NCBI GenBank assembly: GCA_905178155.1
Contig: CAJINV010000001.1
Span: 10,197,432 to 10,261,431 of the forward strand
From: Amoebophrya sp. A120
Lineage: Eukaryota > Sar > Dinophyceae > Syndiniales > Amoebophryaceae
Reading direction: 5' to 3'
DNA: 64,000 nucleotides
Numbering within the stretch: position 1 is the first letter of the stretch; the number at the start of each line of letters is the position of its first letter. Both the position numbers and the translations under genes were made by a program. A model generated the notes under the pieces. It did no database searches. It worked only from the letters and a program-made list of their open reading frames with translations, and was not told where the DNA came from. Of this stretch, positions 10,501 to 21,349 are shown piece after piece.

Positions 10501-11365
10501 GTCCCAAACACCACAGCGATTCGTAGACGCTCTAGTGGCGCAGTCGTTGCAGCAAAAAACCTACCGCGGTCGGCAGGCGCTCATGATGGCCCATGGTGTG
10601 GTCGCGTCGGATAGTACAAGTCCTTCTGGCGGGCAAGCGGACCACTACGGGACTGCAGGAACTTCTTCGCCGAGCTATTTGCGGTGCGATCCCGGTGTGG
10701 AACAGGTGATGGCGGGCGTTGTGCTTGCCGGAAGTAGTAATGGCCCGCCCTCGCCGTCGCCCGGCGTCTCGAGTCCCAGCACCAACCGGCACGCCAAGAC
10801 GAAGTTTGCCGCGGCTGTGCGCAAAGCTCAGTGTGGCATCTTTTTCGCGAAGCGCACCACGACCGGGGCGGGGACGGCGGGTGCAGCGGGGATGAATCAG
10901 ATGCTGTCGTCGAATTTGGAGAGCCGAGACGGCAATGCAATGGTAAGCAAAGTCGTCTCGTTGTCATCCACCCGTGGTGCCGCCGGTGTACTGGCGGGTG
11001 GAAGTGCAGTCGGAAGCGGTACCGGCACGGCGTCTGCCCTGCAAAAAACCCAGAGCGTGGCGGCTTCTTTTTCGAATAACGTGAACAAACGAGGATCTTT
11101 GTCGCCAGGGGGAAAAATATTCTCCATGAGCGATCAGGAGCAAGTGGCGCAAGTGGTCACTTCGCCGATTGTCGTGGCTGCAGGAGGTGGGAACAGTGCA
11201 GCTGGGGGCGTCCCGGAGCAACCAATGATGGTAGTTAAGTCGCCGTCAAATCCGAGCCCCGGAAGCCCCCCGGGGAAGCAGAAAGAGAAGATGAAAATGG
11301 CCCAAATTTTGCACAAGCATCGGGTTGTTTCGCGATTTCTTAATTCCATCGGACCAGAACAGTGA
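7563..11365 (+). CDS. Coiled-coil protein with Gly/Ser-rich linkers, unknown function
   Basis: Two open frames are one gene: exon 7563-8539 and exon 9850-11365, joined through a GT...AG intron of 1310 nt (GTTTCC ... TGCCAG), phase 2, giving about 830 residues. Coiled coils lie at the N-terminus (EGKIAILEEALAKAKGAREE), around residues 235-325 (LLEKRLQEQLATKMREYRA, VERELARKAELEANADSIRR) and just after the join (EEVRSLSVRVKSAQQEVQQQ, then EEQRESLEVLQQDLQLL). A helical block (ARILRCVPIALLPTLATEFF) follows, and the C-terminus is low complexity. The coiled coil runs through the splice join, which supports the fusion. The intron contains a 58-bp copy of the end of exon 1. A cytoskeletal or scaffold role is plausible but unproven. 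Confidence 0.6.
8509..8566 (+). repeat. 58-bp direct repeat, copy 1 (exon end plus donor)
   Basis: This stretch spans the last 31 bases of exon 1 and the first 27 of the intron. It recurs at 9595-9652 with one mismatch (G at 8551, C at 9637), an offset of 1086 bp. Confidence 0.9.
9160..9260. repeat. Degenerate CCAGAACTTGT tandem repeat followed by a perfect 12-bp hairpin
   Basis: Between about 9165 and 9230 the unit CAGAACTTGTTC recurs four to five times with variation. It runs into an inverted repeat, GGAAAGATCGAG at 9230-9241 and CTCGATCTTTCC at 9249-9260, separated by a 7-nt loop. The whole lies inside the long intron of the coiled-coil gene. Confidence 0.75.
9595..9652 (+). repeat. 58-bp direct repeat, copy 2 (inside intron)
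   Basis: Copy of 8509-8566, including the exon codons for AMQMVDIES and the splice donor. It sits 197 bp before the acceptor used to reach exon 2. Confidence 0.9.
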
Positions 11366-12065
11366 GAGCGACTAATATCGAAATAGTATACACTACTGCA
11401 TCTGCAGCACTTACTTGCAGATTATATGATAACCTGAGTGATTTGACATTGACTTCGAGGAAGTGACATTGCTGTAAAAGCATCTTCACGTTTCTGCTGG
11501 TTTCAAAGAAGTTTCAAAGAGGAAGATAAAAGAACCGTTTCAATTCATCCTTTCTTGTGCCCTGCATGAGTTTCAGAGGCGAAGGAGGATCTTTGCTTAC
11601 GGAAGCAAGCGATTAGAATTTTATCGTTGTTACTCCTGCACCTGCGGAAAGTGTTTGGAGCTGAGACATTTAGACCGAGGAGAGCTCCTTCAGGTGCAGT
11701 TGCAGTTCTGAATCAACATGTTGTCAGGGAGAGAGAGCCTAGGGCCTGTGAGAGATAGAAAAGTTGCTGTTACTAGTACAGACGTCGCCCAGGCCCACTG
11801 GTGCTGTGGCCGAGCTGGCAGATTTCGCTAACATAAGGACTCAGTTTCCAGTCTAAGAAGTGATCTGCTCTTTCAGTTTCAAACTGAACGTAAAATAAGG
11901 ACCTAGGGGAGTTGAAGTTGTGGAGGAAAGATCTCACAGATGTTGGAAGGACGAAATCGAAGTCGTAGCTGGTTCTTGGCGAAAATTGTCCTCCGCGGGC
12001 GGGCCTGCCACTAGCAGAAGCAGCACCGGGGCGAGAGGCCGCCGGCCACGAGACCATTGCCAAGC
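11366..12065. other. Intergenic region
   Basis: No coding exon supported. Confidence 0.4.
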
Positions 12066-15000
12066 ATGGTCGTGCGCCGGTCGGCTCCGTCGCTGCTTGT
12101 GCACGTCCTGCATTCCCACACTTGTGGGTGGGTGTTCGCTTTCGATCCGTCTTTGAGAGGTATTGAAGTGCCCCGTCCAGCGACCAGTGACGACTTGAAC
12201 TTATCGGCATTGCATCAGCCACAGAAAGGGCTTGCGCTACAGCAACTGAGCGACACTTCCCACGCAGACGCAGCGGCGGATTCGGGAAGTCGGATTGCAG
12301 ACAAAACTAGTCGGGGTGCCGCAGTGGAGCAGATCGGCAGCGAGAATGGAAAAACAAGAACGCAGCTACAGCAGCAGCAGAAGGAAGAAACAACAGCCGC
12401 TCTTTCAGTGGAGCAAAGCAGAAAAGCTGAGGACATTCAGGGAGCGGATCTCTTTGAAGCTCTTGCGGATTTTGCCGAAACGCCGAAAGCCCATAAGGTC
12501 ACGAAGACCGTGAGTTTGAACGTGATTCAGCCCCCTCCGAAACCAAAAAAAGATCCCAACGACCTCCGAGATTTACTCCACGAGCTTGCGAGCTTCGCCA
12601 ACGCAGATGACGAGAACAGGGAAGATGTTGATAAAAATCAGAAGGTCAATGGCGCTGCCACGGAGGGCACGACCTCGGCCGCTCCAAACGTCGCAAAGCA
12701 AGCCGCGGGAAATAAAATAACCCCGAAGAAAGCATCGCCATCAGTGAAAACAGCTGGAGCCGCTGCTGGAGCGTCTTCCTCTTCGGCGGCCTCTTCAAGC
12801 GTGGTAGCCGACAAAACAAGTTTACTGCAAACCACCACGAGAACTACAAATGCAGTACGCGACCAAGATCATCCCCTCGATCCACCACAGACCACGGTTT
12901 CGACGGATGGCACGCCTCCCTTTGACCAGCGCGGCCTTATGGAAACGGAGGGTGAGAAAATACCGCCCGGCCCACCGAAAAAACTCGGACCCGGAGGGGA
13001 CATTACGGTAGACAGCGTCGCAACGGAGGGGATCGTGTTCGGCGCCCCCGGTAACACGCGGGGCATCGATTCCAAGCTTCCAACCTTCGGCTCCGAGCCG
13101 GAGTACGATGCGAAACTGGAGAAGCCGAAGCCCAAGCCACCACCGAAGAAGCCCGAGGAGAACACCGGACCGAACGTGGAGGTCCGGGGCGACAAGAGTC
13201 GCACCGTGATTGTGGCAGACCCGGACGGCAAGCCCGACGGCATGCGCCAGAAGGCAGTGCGGCAGCGCAGCGGTACTGTGGAAATCGCAGAGCACGAGCA
13301 GGAAAAGCGCGACGCGAGGCTGCACGAGACGCGGAAAATTACCCCGGACACGGTGAAGTTTGATCCGCTTGCGAAGGCCGGGGGCAAGGAAGCTGCGAAG
13401 GAGGACGATGGCACCAGTTCTGGGCTCGGAACAAACGTCTCGGTGAACCTCGTCCACGTGAGGCAGCAAGCAGTCGACAGGGAACGAAGTACAGATAGTA
13501 CAAAAGTCGCGCCTGCGGCTGCGCCTGCAAAGGAGATGGGCGGCCGTACTACAACTAGTGCAACATCAGAGCTGCAAGTAGAGCAAACCTCATCCTCCAA
13601 GTCCAATCAGCAAAAGGAAAAGGACGCACAACGGAGGCAAGAAGTGGAAAAAAAGCGCCAGGAGGATGTTTTGGCGAACAGCGTCGTGTACTTAGACAGT
13701 TCTGAAGAGCTTCGGGGTCCGCAGTCGGAAGACGTGCTTTCCCTCCTGGCGATGCAGGCGAGCGCTGAAGACCCGTCTCTGCGGGCCATCGAGCAGGCAG
13801 AAGAGGTCGAGGAAAGCTATGACCAGCTCAAACGGTACAATCTCAAACGTTACAATAGAATCTGAGATTTGTCTTGCATGATCAACATGACAGACTCGGA
13901 CAGCGTTCCACTTTTTGCAATACAAATTTCGCCAGATTGTAGTGCGGATTGGGACTCCAGAACTTGTCATGCGCAATCCTGTGGGAGTAGGGTAGATCAT
14001 GCACTTGTTGCAACACAAATTCCAGATTCTATTGTAACGTTTGAGATTGTAACACCTGAGCGGGTCATAAAAGCGAACACCCTCTGATTTTCCTGCAGGA
14101 GACATCGTCGAGTTATCCTGAGTAAAAACGTGCCCACACCAGAGTTGTAATGCGAATCTGCATGCTGAAAATGTTTCTCATGCGGAGCTCCATGAGAAGC
14201 ATTTTCTAGTCGTGTTTTGCAACTTGTCATGCTCCAATCAGCATGGTATGCTAGATCTGTGATGCTGCTGAGCTAGCTCAAACAGCACTATACTACGAAT
14301 CCAAATTTGTCATGCAAAACAGACAAAACTTGTGGATTTGTCCAGCCGATTCCCCATCTTGACTCTGGTGTGGGTACGTTTTTACTCTGGATACGAGTCT
14401 TCAAAAATTCAACTTCGCAGAGGAACTAGAGAAGCTTGTCGCTACCGCTCCTGCCCATCTAAGAACAAATTCCTCCGCCGCGGCAAATACCTTGACGCTC
14501 ACGTACGGACCAGATCTGTCTGCTCGAAGAGCAGGGGAAAGGCCAGATGAACTACACGAAGATGCTGAACTTCATTTTTGCCACTGTCCAGCAACAAATG
14601 TCGCTTATCCGCTCATCGCTGATAGTACGTCGACCCAACATTCAGCAGAGACCTGCAAGGGCGGAGAATTGCGAACGGCAAGAAATCAGCACACAACTGC
14701 AACTTCTGGATCAACATCCACGCAGCTGCTGCATCAAATTCCTGCTGTCCGCGTTGACTGCGGCATGTTGAAAGTGCCACAAGATGCTGCTCGTGCCGCC
14801 TCTTCTGTGAAAAATCGCGAGCATTTCTCTCCTGGTGCATTTCCGAAGAACCAAGTTCAAGAAAGACAAAAGCTCGAGATGAGAACTACAACCACGTGCG
14901 AATCTACACACGCGGAAGCTTCGCGCCAAGGCATCTGCAGATTGCCGGGTTTGAAATTTTCCGCTGCTGCAGAATGCCACCAATGCGATGCTGTGGAGTG

Positions 15001-15949
15001 CTGCCGACCAGAAAAAGTGGCCCTGGATTGTCGCGAGCAATCGCTTCGAGATACGCGAATTCGCGTCCCAACACCCGGACAAGACGCAAAAACGCACTTC
15101 GACCCGTCGCGGTTCGGGGAAATAGCGAGCGCGGCAGTGAATGCGACCAATTTAGCACACTGTGTCCGCCAGTGCCGGATGCAGCCGCGCTGCCATGCGG
15201 TTTCCTTCCATGGACCATCCGAAAGTACACTCACAGCAACATCAAACAACAACTGCGAGTTGGTCTTGGAGCAACGGTTCGTAGGCAAGCGCGCGCGAAC
15301 CAAAAAAGCGAATGCGGCAAAAAATCTACTCCCGAGTGTTGAGAAGACAAGGCTTTACCACGCCATGAAGCAAACCATGAAGGAAAACGGCTGGCACGAC
15401 GACGACACGTATGACGGCCAGGATTTTGACCTGCACGCGGACCGCACACCGCATTTGAGCATCGCTCTCTCCCTAGGCCCGGACGAGCGGGCAGTGATGC
15501 AACACGAAGCCGGCTGGTCGTCTGTCACGTTTTGTCCCTCCTGCAATGACCGCATCTTCGGCGACAAGATTTGCGGGGTGAAGGACGAAAATGCAGGCCT
15601 CTATTTTTCCTCGTCCTCTGGTGCAGTTTCTGAACAATCTTCTGGAGAGCGAGTTCCAAAAACTGTAGCAACTCCGCCGAGCGACAGCGAGCCACTTTCG
15701 CCGAAGAAAAACATCCAACAGAAGTCCAACCTTCTGATCCGTGCCATTGGGTTCGCCAGTATGGAGGAAAGTCAGCGTGTGATCAGGACGAGTCAAGAAT
15801 CTTCGCAGTTGCTAGTTTGCGCTTGTCCAGATGGAGCGGAAATCCCGGTCTACAGCGCTTTTTCTTCCGTGTCTGCTCGAGACTCGATACCACTATGCTC
15901 TGGCGGAAGGCTAATCGAGAAGGCGCGAGGCGCCGCTGCTGCCATGTAA
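12066..15949 (+). CDS. Long protein with disordered N-terminal half and PAN/apple-like Cys-rich region; split by two introners
   Basis: Exons 12066-13817, 14075-14113 and 14399-15949, all phase 0, give about 1113 residues. The start is the ATG of MVVRRSAPSLLVHVLHSH, which may be a signal or anchor sequence. Residues to about 580 are Lys/Pro/Ser-rich and low complexity (KPKPKPPPKKPEENTG). After the joins EEVEES/EHPLIFLQETSS/LQKFNFAEELEKL the C-terminal half is rich in Cys; around residues 840-890 the pattern AHCVRQCRMQPRCHAVSFH followed by NNNCELV resembles a PAN/apple domain, an extracellular adhesion fold. Further Cys pairs (CPSCNDRIFGDKICG, CACPDG) suggest a second disulphide region. The two halves look like separate genes only because introners E7 and E8 carry stops. 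A secreted or surface protein is inferred. Confidence 0.65.
13818..14069. mobile_element. Introner element E7 (252 bp)
   Basis: Ends are inverted repeats of about 48 bp: both begin TATGACC and share ACAATCTCAAACGTTACAAT. The 5-bp repeat AAAGC is exact (13813-13817 and 14070-14074). Excision joins EEVEES to EHPLIFLQ. The inner part has several TTGTCATGC-like motifs. Confidence 0.9.
14114..14393. mobile_element. Introner element E8 (280 bp)
   Basis: Left end TATCCTGAGTAAAAACGTGC, right inverted TATCCAGAGTAAAAACGTAC, both continuing CCACACCAGAGT. The 5-bp repeat CGAGT is exact (14109-14113 and 14394-14398). Together with E7 it bounds a 39-nt exon. Its removal joins ETSS to LQKFNFAEEL in frame. 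Confidence 0.9.
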
Positions 15950-17106
15950 TTACTTCCTTGCTGTCATGTAGTTTTGTGTGGCCTTTTTCGCATGTTTGTT
16001 GTGATGGTATACATACACTGACAACGACGAGTGACGACCTGGCTCGAAAAAACAAAACTAAGATCGACTCCCGGCGGCCGTATTAACACCAGTGCGCCGA
16101 AATCGAGACTTCAGCTTCAGATGCAGAGAGCGGTGTGCGGGCGATCGGCGGACCAACGTATGCAAGACTCCGTGCCAGTTGGAAGCGAGCGACCAGGCCC
16201 GGCTGTGGAGGAATATTGGAGTTTGTAGCTGCATGATATTCTTCGCAACAGCGAAATTCATCGATCCCGCAAGCGAGGGAGTCGTCTGAGAATTTAGCAT
16301 CAAGACCATAGGACGAGTACAAGGACGACAAAAACTCACAAGTCTGAGTTATCTACTTATCACACTGAAAAACAATCAAAGCAAAAGCAAACTTGGAAGC
16401 GAATTTCAAATTTTTACTGAATCAACTTTAATCCTTACACTTTTACTCTTTCCAAGAACATCAACAGCATGAAATACGAGTACCAGGAACCGTTTCAATT
16501 TGAACTGATGTAGGCAGGGAAAAACCCTTGTTGCGATTCATTTGTAGAAAAAAGTTTTACAACAACGCTTACAGTTCTAGTTTTTTTCAGCATGGGGACA
16601 CACATAACGAAAACGATCTCTGAGAACACAGTTTCTTTGCTTCATCTTGTACAATAACACCATCGCGCTCGCCCTCGACGGATAATTGCTGTGAGAAAAA
16701 ATGAACCGATCCCGGAGTTGGCTTTGACATGACAACAAAAGAAGGAAAGAACAGCTGTCGTCTGTAGCAGTTACTACGATAGAAAGCTGTTACTTGGCAT
16801 CGTCACTCGATACGGCCACGCTGACGAGGTTGAGAGCAAATAAGTGCTGAGCGTGTAACGTCAATTATTACGGAAAAAGATTAGATGAAGGGAGAGGTCA
16901 AAATTGACTCATCGAGGAGACGAGTTGGAAAGCGTGTAGTGTTCTCGTCCCTGTTTCGTGTGTCGGATGTGGAGGTTGTGACTTTGCGGCTTCAACAAGA
17001 AAAAACGTGCAGAAGGATTTTACAGTGTTACAGTTTCAAGACTGACTTTGAATTTTCAGAAGTAGGTAACAAGTATGTAGGGCACCACAAGGGTTTTTTC
17101 TACAAG
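15950..17106. other. Intergenic region
   Basis: No gene clearly supported. The frame of the next gene is open upstream to 16885, but the sequence before about 17062 lacks protein character and includes acceptor-like CAG sites. Confidence 0.35.
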
Positions 17107-17868
17107 ATGCCGGCGCTGATACAGCAGTTTATTGACAAGTGGCACCACGCTGCTGCTGCAGATGCTCCGAACCATGGCGACACCTCTGCGTGGCTTGGTA
17201 AAAATCTCTCGTTGCAGCAGCACTCGAGAGCGGGGAGATCATTGACACGGAGGAATATACCGATACAATTACAAACGCCGCCATCGCACTTGTGGCCGAA
17301 TGGTCGTGGTCCTCCTCGTGCCAAAGCCAAAAGTTCATTTTTCTCGGAGGCGGAGTTTTCCAGCGGCTCGACGCAGCACAAGGTGATGTATGACCCGAGA
17401 AAAGAGGCGCTTGCGGAGGTGCGGAAAAAGGTCGTCGATGCAAAGAAAGACGATCCTAACCACACGGACCCCGAAGCTTTGAAGGACGAGTTCACGAAGC
17501 GAAGAGAGATGGAAAACGCGCATTTAATGAAGTACGGTGGGTTTTTGGGTGGCGGCCCGAGCCTCACCGGCGTCGATTGCCACCTGATGCTATTCGCCCC
17601 ACAATGCGGCTGGCGGTACGGAAACGCGGATCTTCTGGATCTGGACATCGATTTTCACAAGGAGCAAGAGCCGCATGTAGTGGAGGAGTTGATCAAGGCA
17701 GTGGACAAACGACCGAGAATGTCCCTACAGCTGCAACTTCCGAAGCCGCCACCGGTCAACGACCAAGCAGACACAACGAAGGGAATTTTGAACTCGCAGT
17801 TCGCGAAAACGTTCACACCAGATCCGAAATTTGAGAACATCAACAACGTCGCCAAGAGGCATCTGTAA
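17107..17868 (+). CDS. Protein of unknown function
   Basis: Single visible exon, about 253 residues from the ATG of MPALIQQFIDKWHHA. An in-frame start at 16885 would add 74 residues, and a splice acceptor TTTTCAG ending near 17061 could instead join an upstream exon I cannot place. Features seen: an Arg/Pro-rich stretch after residue 40, a charged helical block (EALAEVRKKVVDAKKDD), a Gly/Trp/Cys segment (KYGGFLGGGPSLTGVDC, APQCGWRYGNADLLDLD), and a Pro/Gln-rich tail. No signal peptide or membrane span. The family is not recognised. Confidence 0.55.
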   Translation: MPALIQQFIDKWHHAAAADAPNHGDTSAWLGKNLSLQQHSRAGRSLTRRNIPIQLQTPPSHLWPNGRGPPRAKAKSSFFSEAEFSSGSTQHKVMYDPRKEALAEVRKKVVDAKKDDPNHTDPEALKDEFTKRREMENAHLMKYGGFLGGGPSLTGVDCHLMLFAPQCGWRYGNADLLDLDIDFHKEQEPHVVEELIKAVDKRPRMSLQLQLPKPPPVNDQADTTKGILNSQFAKTFTPDPKFENINNVAKRHL

Positions 17869-18660
17869 GACGAGTTCTTGGGACCGCCCATTTGAAATAG
17901 CTGAGCTTTTGTTTCCGTTTCTGCTTGTTTATGTTTTTTGCCAGCACGTTTGTCATGCTCATGTCACGAAAGCGAAGGCGAATGTCAGAGACCAAGCAGC
18001 CAAGAAGAATTCTGAATGTACGATATCCATATCTATTTTTGAACGAAACAAAGAACAGTTACAGTAACACTAACAGCTGACGGTGACGAGCGGCTTTCCG
18101 CACTCTGGCATCAGTGAGAGTTCTACAAAAGACTTCCGGCAGCCCGAGAAAGTCGTACGAGAAGAGATCATGTTTGTTCCGCCTGACTCACGCAGTTTGA
18201 CACTGCAGAGCTTGCGTTAACCAGTTACTTACGCATCATGTCGTGACCGGGGCTGAACTGCCTTAATATCTGAACCGACGAAAAAAAAAACAATATGCAA
18301 GCTCCACGACTTTTCGCCGTTCGGCACTTTGTGAATGATCACTTGCCACCATTTTTGAGTTCTATGCACTGATTTTTGTCAGCCCAAAGAACAAGACTGT
18401 GAATATCTGTTCCTATTTCAACGTCAATTTTGTTTTCTTAAGTGTTTGAAGAAAATGAGAAAAATAGACAGCCAGGGCTACGCATCTCGTTTTACTCTGT
18501 CTCTCTTATTCTTCACAAGCGACAGTACGTAGGTACGATGACTCTCCTTTCTCGCCTTGTTTTGTTCGACATACTTGGTTAAAGCGTTTTACGTACCAGC
18601 TACCTTATCATTATTTTCCTTCTATAGCGACAGTGGCATTGGCAAGACAGCCGATCAAAA
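17869..18660. other. Intergenic region
   Basis: No gene recognised; short poly-A and poly-T runs only. Confidence 0.4.
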
Positions 18661-20735
18661 ATGGGCGACTGGTGCTTGATCGAATCCGACCCCGCGGTTT
18701 TCACCGAATTGGTGGAAAAGGTCGGCGTCAAGGGTGTCAAATTCGATGAAGTGTTCGACATCGATCTCGTCCCACGGGAATCTTACGGTCTCATTTTTCT
18801 CTTCAAGTGCAAAAAAGCAACAGAAAAAAGACAAGTCGTCGCCAATCCGCCCCCCGGACTCTTTTTTGCGAAGCAGGTAATATCTTCTGATTTATTTTCT
18901 GTATGTTTGATGAAAGCAGGACCAGGAGCAGCCACAAGTGTGAGTAGCCCACAGAAGTACAGATGAAACAGAAGCGAAAAAGCAGCCGGCTCCTGCCGAG
19001 AATCTGGCATTCCTCAAATGCATCCATCCCGTTCCTTGAGGTAATCACCAATGCCTGTGCGACGCAGGCAATCCTATCGGTCCTGCTGAACGCACCAAAA
19101 ATAAAGGAGCTCGGGACTACACTTACGGACTTCAAGACATTCACGGCCGCGTACTGATTTTTTTTTCGCTTTGCAGCTTCACAATATGAGAACAAGGAGG
19201 TGGACGTAGGTATCAACCCCGGCGGACCGACGCCAGGCGATATTTATCAGCTGGGGACAGAGCATAAAAAAACGTAGAAAGTGAAGCGAAGCTGCTGCAT
19301 AAACCTGTCAAGTTCGACTAACACAAATCAGGTTCGATCCGCAAATGAAAGGGTTGGCAATATCAAACCAAGACGCCGTCCGGGAAGTGCACAATAGTTT
19401 TTCGAGACAAAGCAGTTTCGATTTCGTACACGACGAAAAGGACCCGAAAGAGGATGCGTTCCATTTCATCGGGTAAAATGCATAGGCTCTGCATTATTTC
19501 GTGGATAAAGTAGAGCTTATTGTAAATAATATGCTTGATAGCGACAATCTGTCACTGTCTCTAACTTCACCTGTATAGCAACGAAGGTCGTGCGTTACGC
19601 ACCTTCTCTCATGCTTGAGTGGGTCACGCCCTCTCCTGCTTGATGATGGTGCAACCGCATCGCAACCGTGATTGTAGCAACTCCTTCTACTAGGTACGTG
19701 CCATACAACGGAAAAGTCTACGAGCTGGACGGGCTTCAGGAAGGGCCAATAGAAATCGGACCAATCAACGACGAGAACTGGATAGAAACCGTCAAGCCAG
19801 AAATCCGCTCGAGAATGGAAAAGTACGAAAATATCGTTTATCCACTTGGTCTTTCGTCTACTTTTTGTAAGTTGTTCGCAGCTTGTTTTCTCATAACGGA
19901 TGCAAGCAACCAGCTGCGATGAACTGCTGTAGCGTGTTTTTTTGCTACAACCCAATGCCAAAATGTCAAAAAAAAACGATGTCCTCACAACTTTTACAGG
20001 TATCAGAGCGAGGGTGAGGGGGAGATACGCTTTAACCTGTTGTCTATCGTCGAGGACGAGGCGTATGAGGTCGAAAAGGAAATCCTGAAGCTCCGACACC
20101 AGCGACAGCGGGCAAATATCAAAATGGTATCCTTTGGCGAAGACATATTCCTCGAGGACGAAGTAGACGATGACGACGCACCCGACGGCGTCATGACCTT
20201 TGAGGAACTGCCGGACGGTACTGCAACGCTTTTTCAATGATAGACGCGCTTTGCTGCTCTAGTAGTTTGGTGGAAAATTTTGATTCTCTTGTTTCTGGTC
20301 CTGTAACAGCAAACTGTAACGAAAGAATTCCATGGACGTTGGCTTTTTGATGCAAATCAATTTCGGGTGGTCTTGCGCTTGCCCTTGACTGATATTCTGC
20401 AACATTTACGAAATCTGAATTGGTCCAAAAATTTTGAAATGTTCCTCACAGACGTCGACGAGCTGAAAAAGTTAGCTACCGACGCAACGAGCAGCATCAA
20501 GACCCTGGAAGAGAGCATTGCCGACAGCACGAAGCGAAAGGAGCAATACAGGAAGGAAAACTCAAGAAGGCGGCACGACTACGTACCCTTCATCTTGTGT
20601 GCCCTGAAGCACCTGGCTAGAAAAGGCTCGTTGATGAATGCGTTCCAAAACGGGAAGGCAGAAGTTGAGGCACAGCTGGCGCGAGAAAAAGAACAGAAAG
20701 AAGCTGCCAAAAATCAGGCAGCTGCCGCAGCGTGA
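18661..20735 (+). CDS. UCHL5: Ubiquitin C-terminal hydrolase UCHL5/UCH37
   Basis: Cysteine-type deubiquitinase of the UCH (C12) family, normally bound to the proteasome (Rpn13) or INO80. Six exons, 18661-18876, 19041-19150, 19332-19472, 19694-19822, 20000-20217 and 20452-20735, give 365 residues, against about 329 in human. All five introns are GT...AG. The start matches the family N-terminus (GDWCLIESDPAVFTEL). Catalytic residues are all present: Gln72 in FFAKQ, Cys78 in TNACATQAI, His153 in DAFHFIGY and Asp168 in VYELDGLQEGPIE. The C-terminal ULD-type helix is also recognisable (ENSRRRHDYVPFILCALKHL). An acidic insert (EDEVDDDDAPDG) explains most of the extra length. The tail is Lys/Gln/Ala-rich. 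This gene is a control showing that ordinary introns in the window use standard splice sites. Confidence 0.95.
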
Positions 20736-21349
20736 AGATGTTCATACCTCGACTACGCTTGTCACACCCTCCTGACATCGACTTTTTCAATCAGCAACAG
20801 CTTTGAAGATAGTGTGATGCTGGTTCACAGCTTCGAGCTGATTTTATGGGTATTGCACGCATATGAGAAGAAGAACAAACACAAAGCGATACATAGCCGG
20901 GACCAATGATAAGAAATGTCATTGAGGAGCATGCCGCTTGCCACTGGAAGTGAAGCGCGTTTTTTGGTTTTCTGAAGTGTTCATCTGATCTGTTCAACTA
21001 AGTTGTTGAGAGGCGTAGAAGAAGCAGCCGAAGATAGTATGTCCGCTCTTCGTCCTGCTGTTATGAGCATGCAGTCTTTAGTGTGTTCTTGTTGTTGGGC
21101 GACGTGTCGTGGGATCAGAGAAGGAACAATGAAGGAAATGGCTGAGAGCGGAGAAATGTGTCCACAGATAATTCACAGACCACACTGAGTTCCCTTTGTA
21201 GTCGACCCACTTAATCACACAAAGGAAGTGAAGTTGTTAGATTGAAATACAAATGGATGCCGGCTTGCTGGCTGTCTTGTCGGACAGTTGTACTTTGCAC
21301 GTTTAGAGGAAACGCAATTCCGTAAGCGCCACATTTTAAAATCCTTGCT
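20736..21349. other. Intergenic region
   Basis: No gene recognised. Confidence 0.4.

Noticed and set aside
12822-13606. Long minus-strand open frames opposite the PAN-like gene
   Set aside because: They are shadows of a GC-rich, low-complexity coding sequence on the + strand that is supported by splice continuity.
13818-13865. C-terminal extension reading YDQLKRYNLKRYNRI
   Set aside because: It is translated introner sequence (the inverted repeat of E7), not protein.
19151-19331. UCHL5 second intron as a non-standard intron (TGATTT...CAGG)
   Set aside because: Shifting the donor four bases gives GTACTG...CAG and restores the family sequence TAAFDPQMKG, so it is an ordinary GT...AG intron.
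19325-19345. GGTTCGATCC tRNA T-loop-like sequence
   Set aside because: It lies in a UCHL5 exon and no acceptor stem or other arms surround it.
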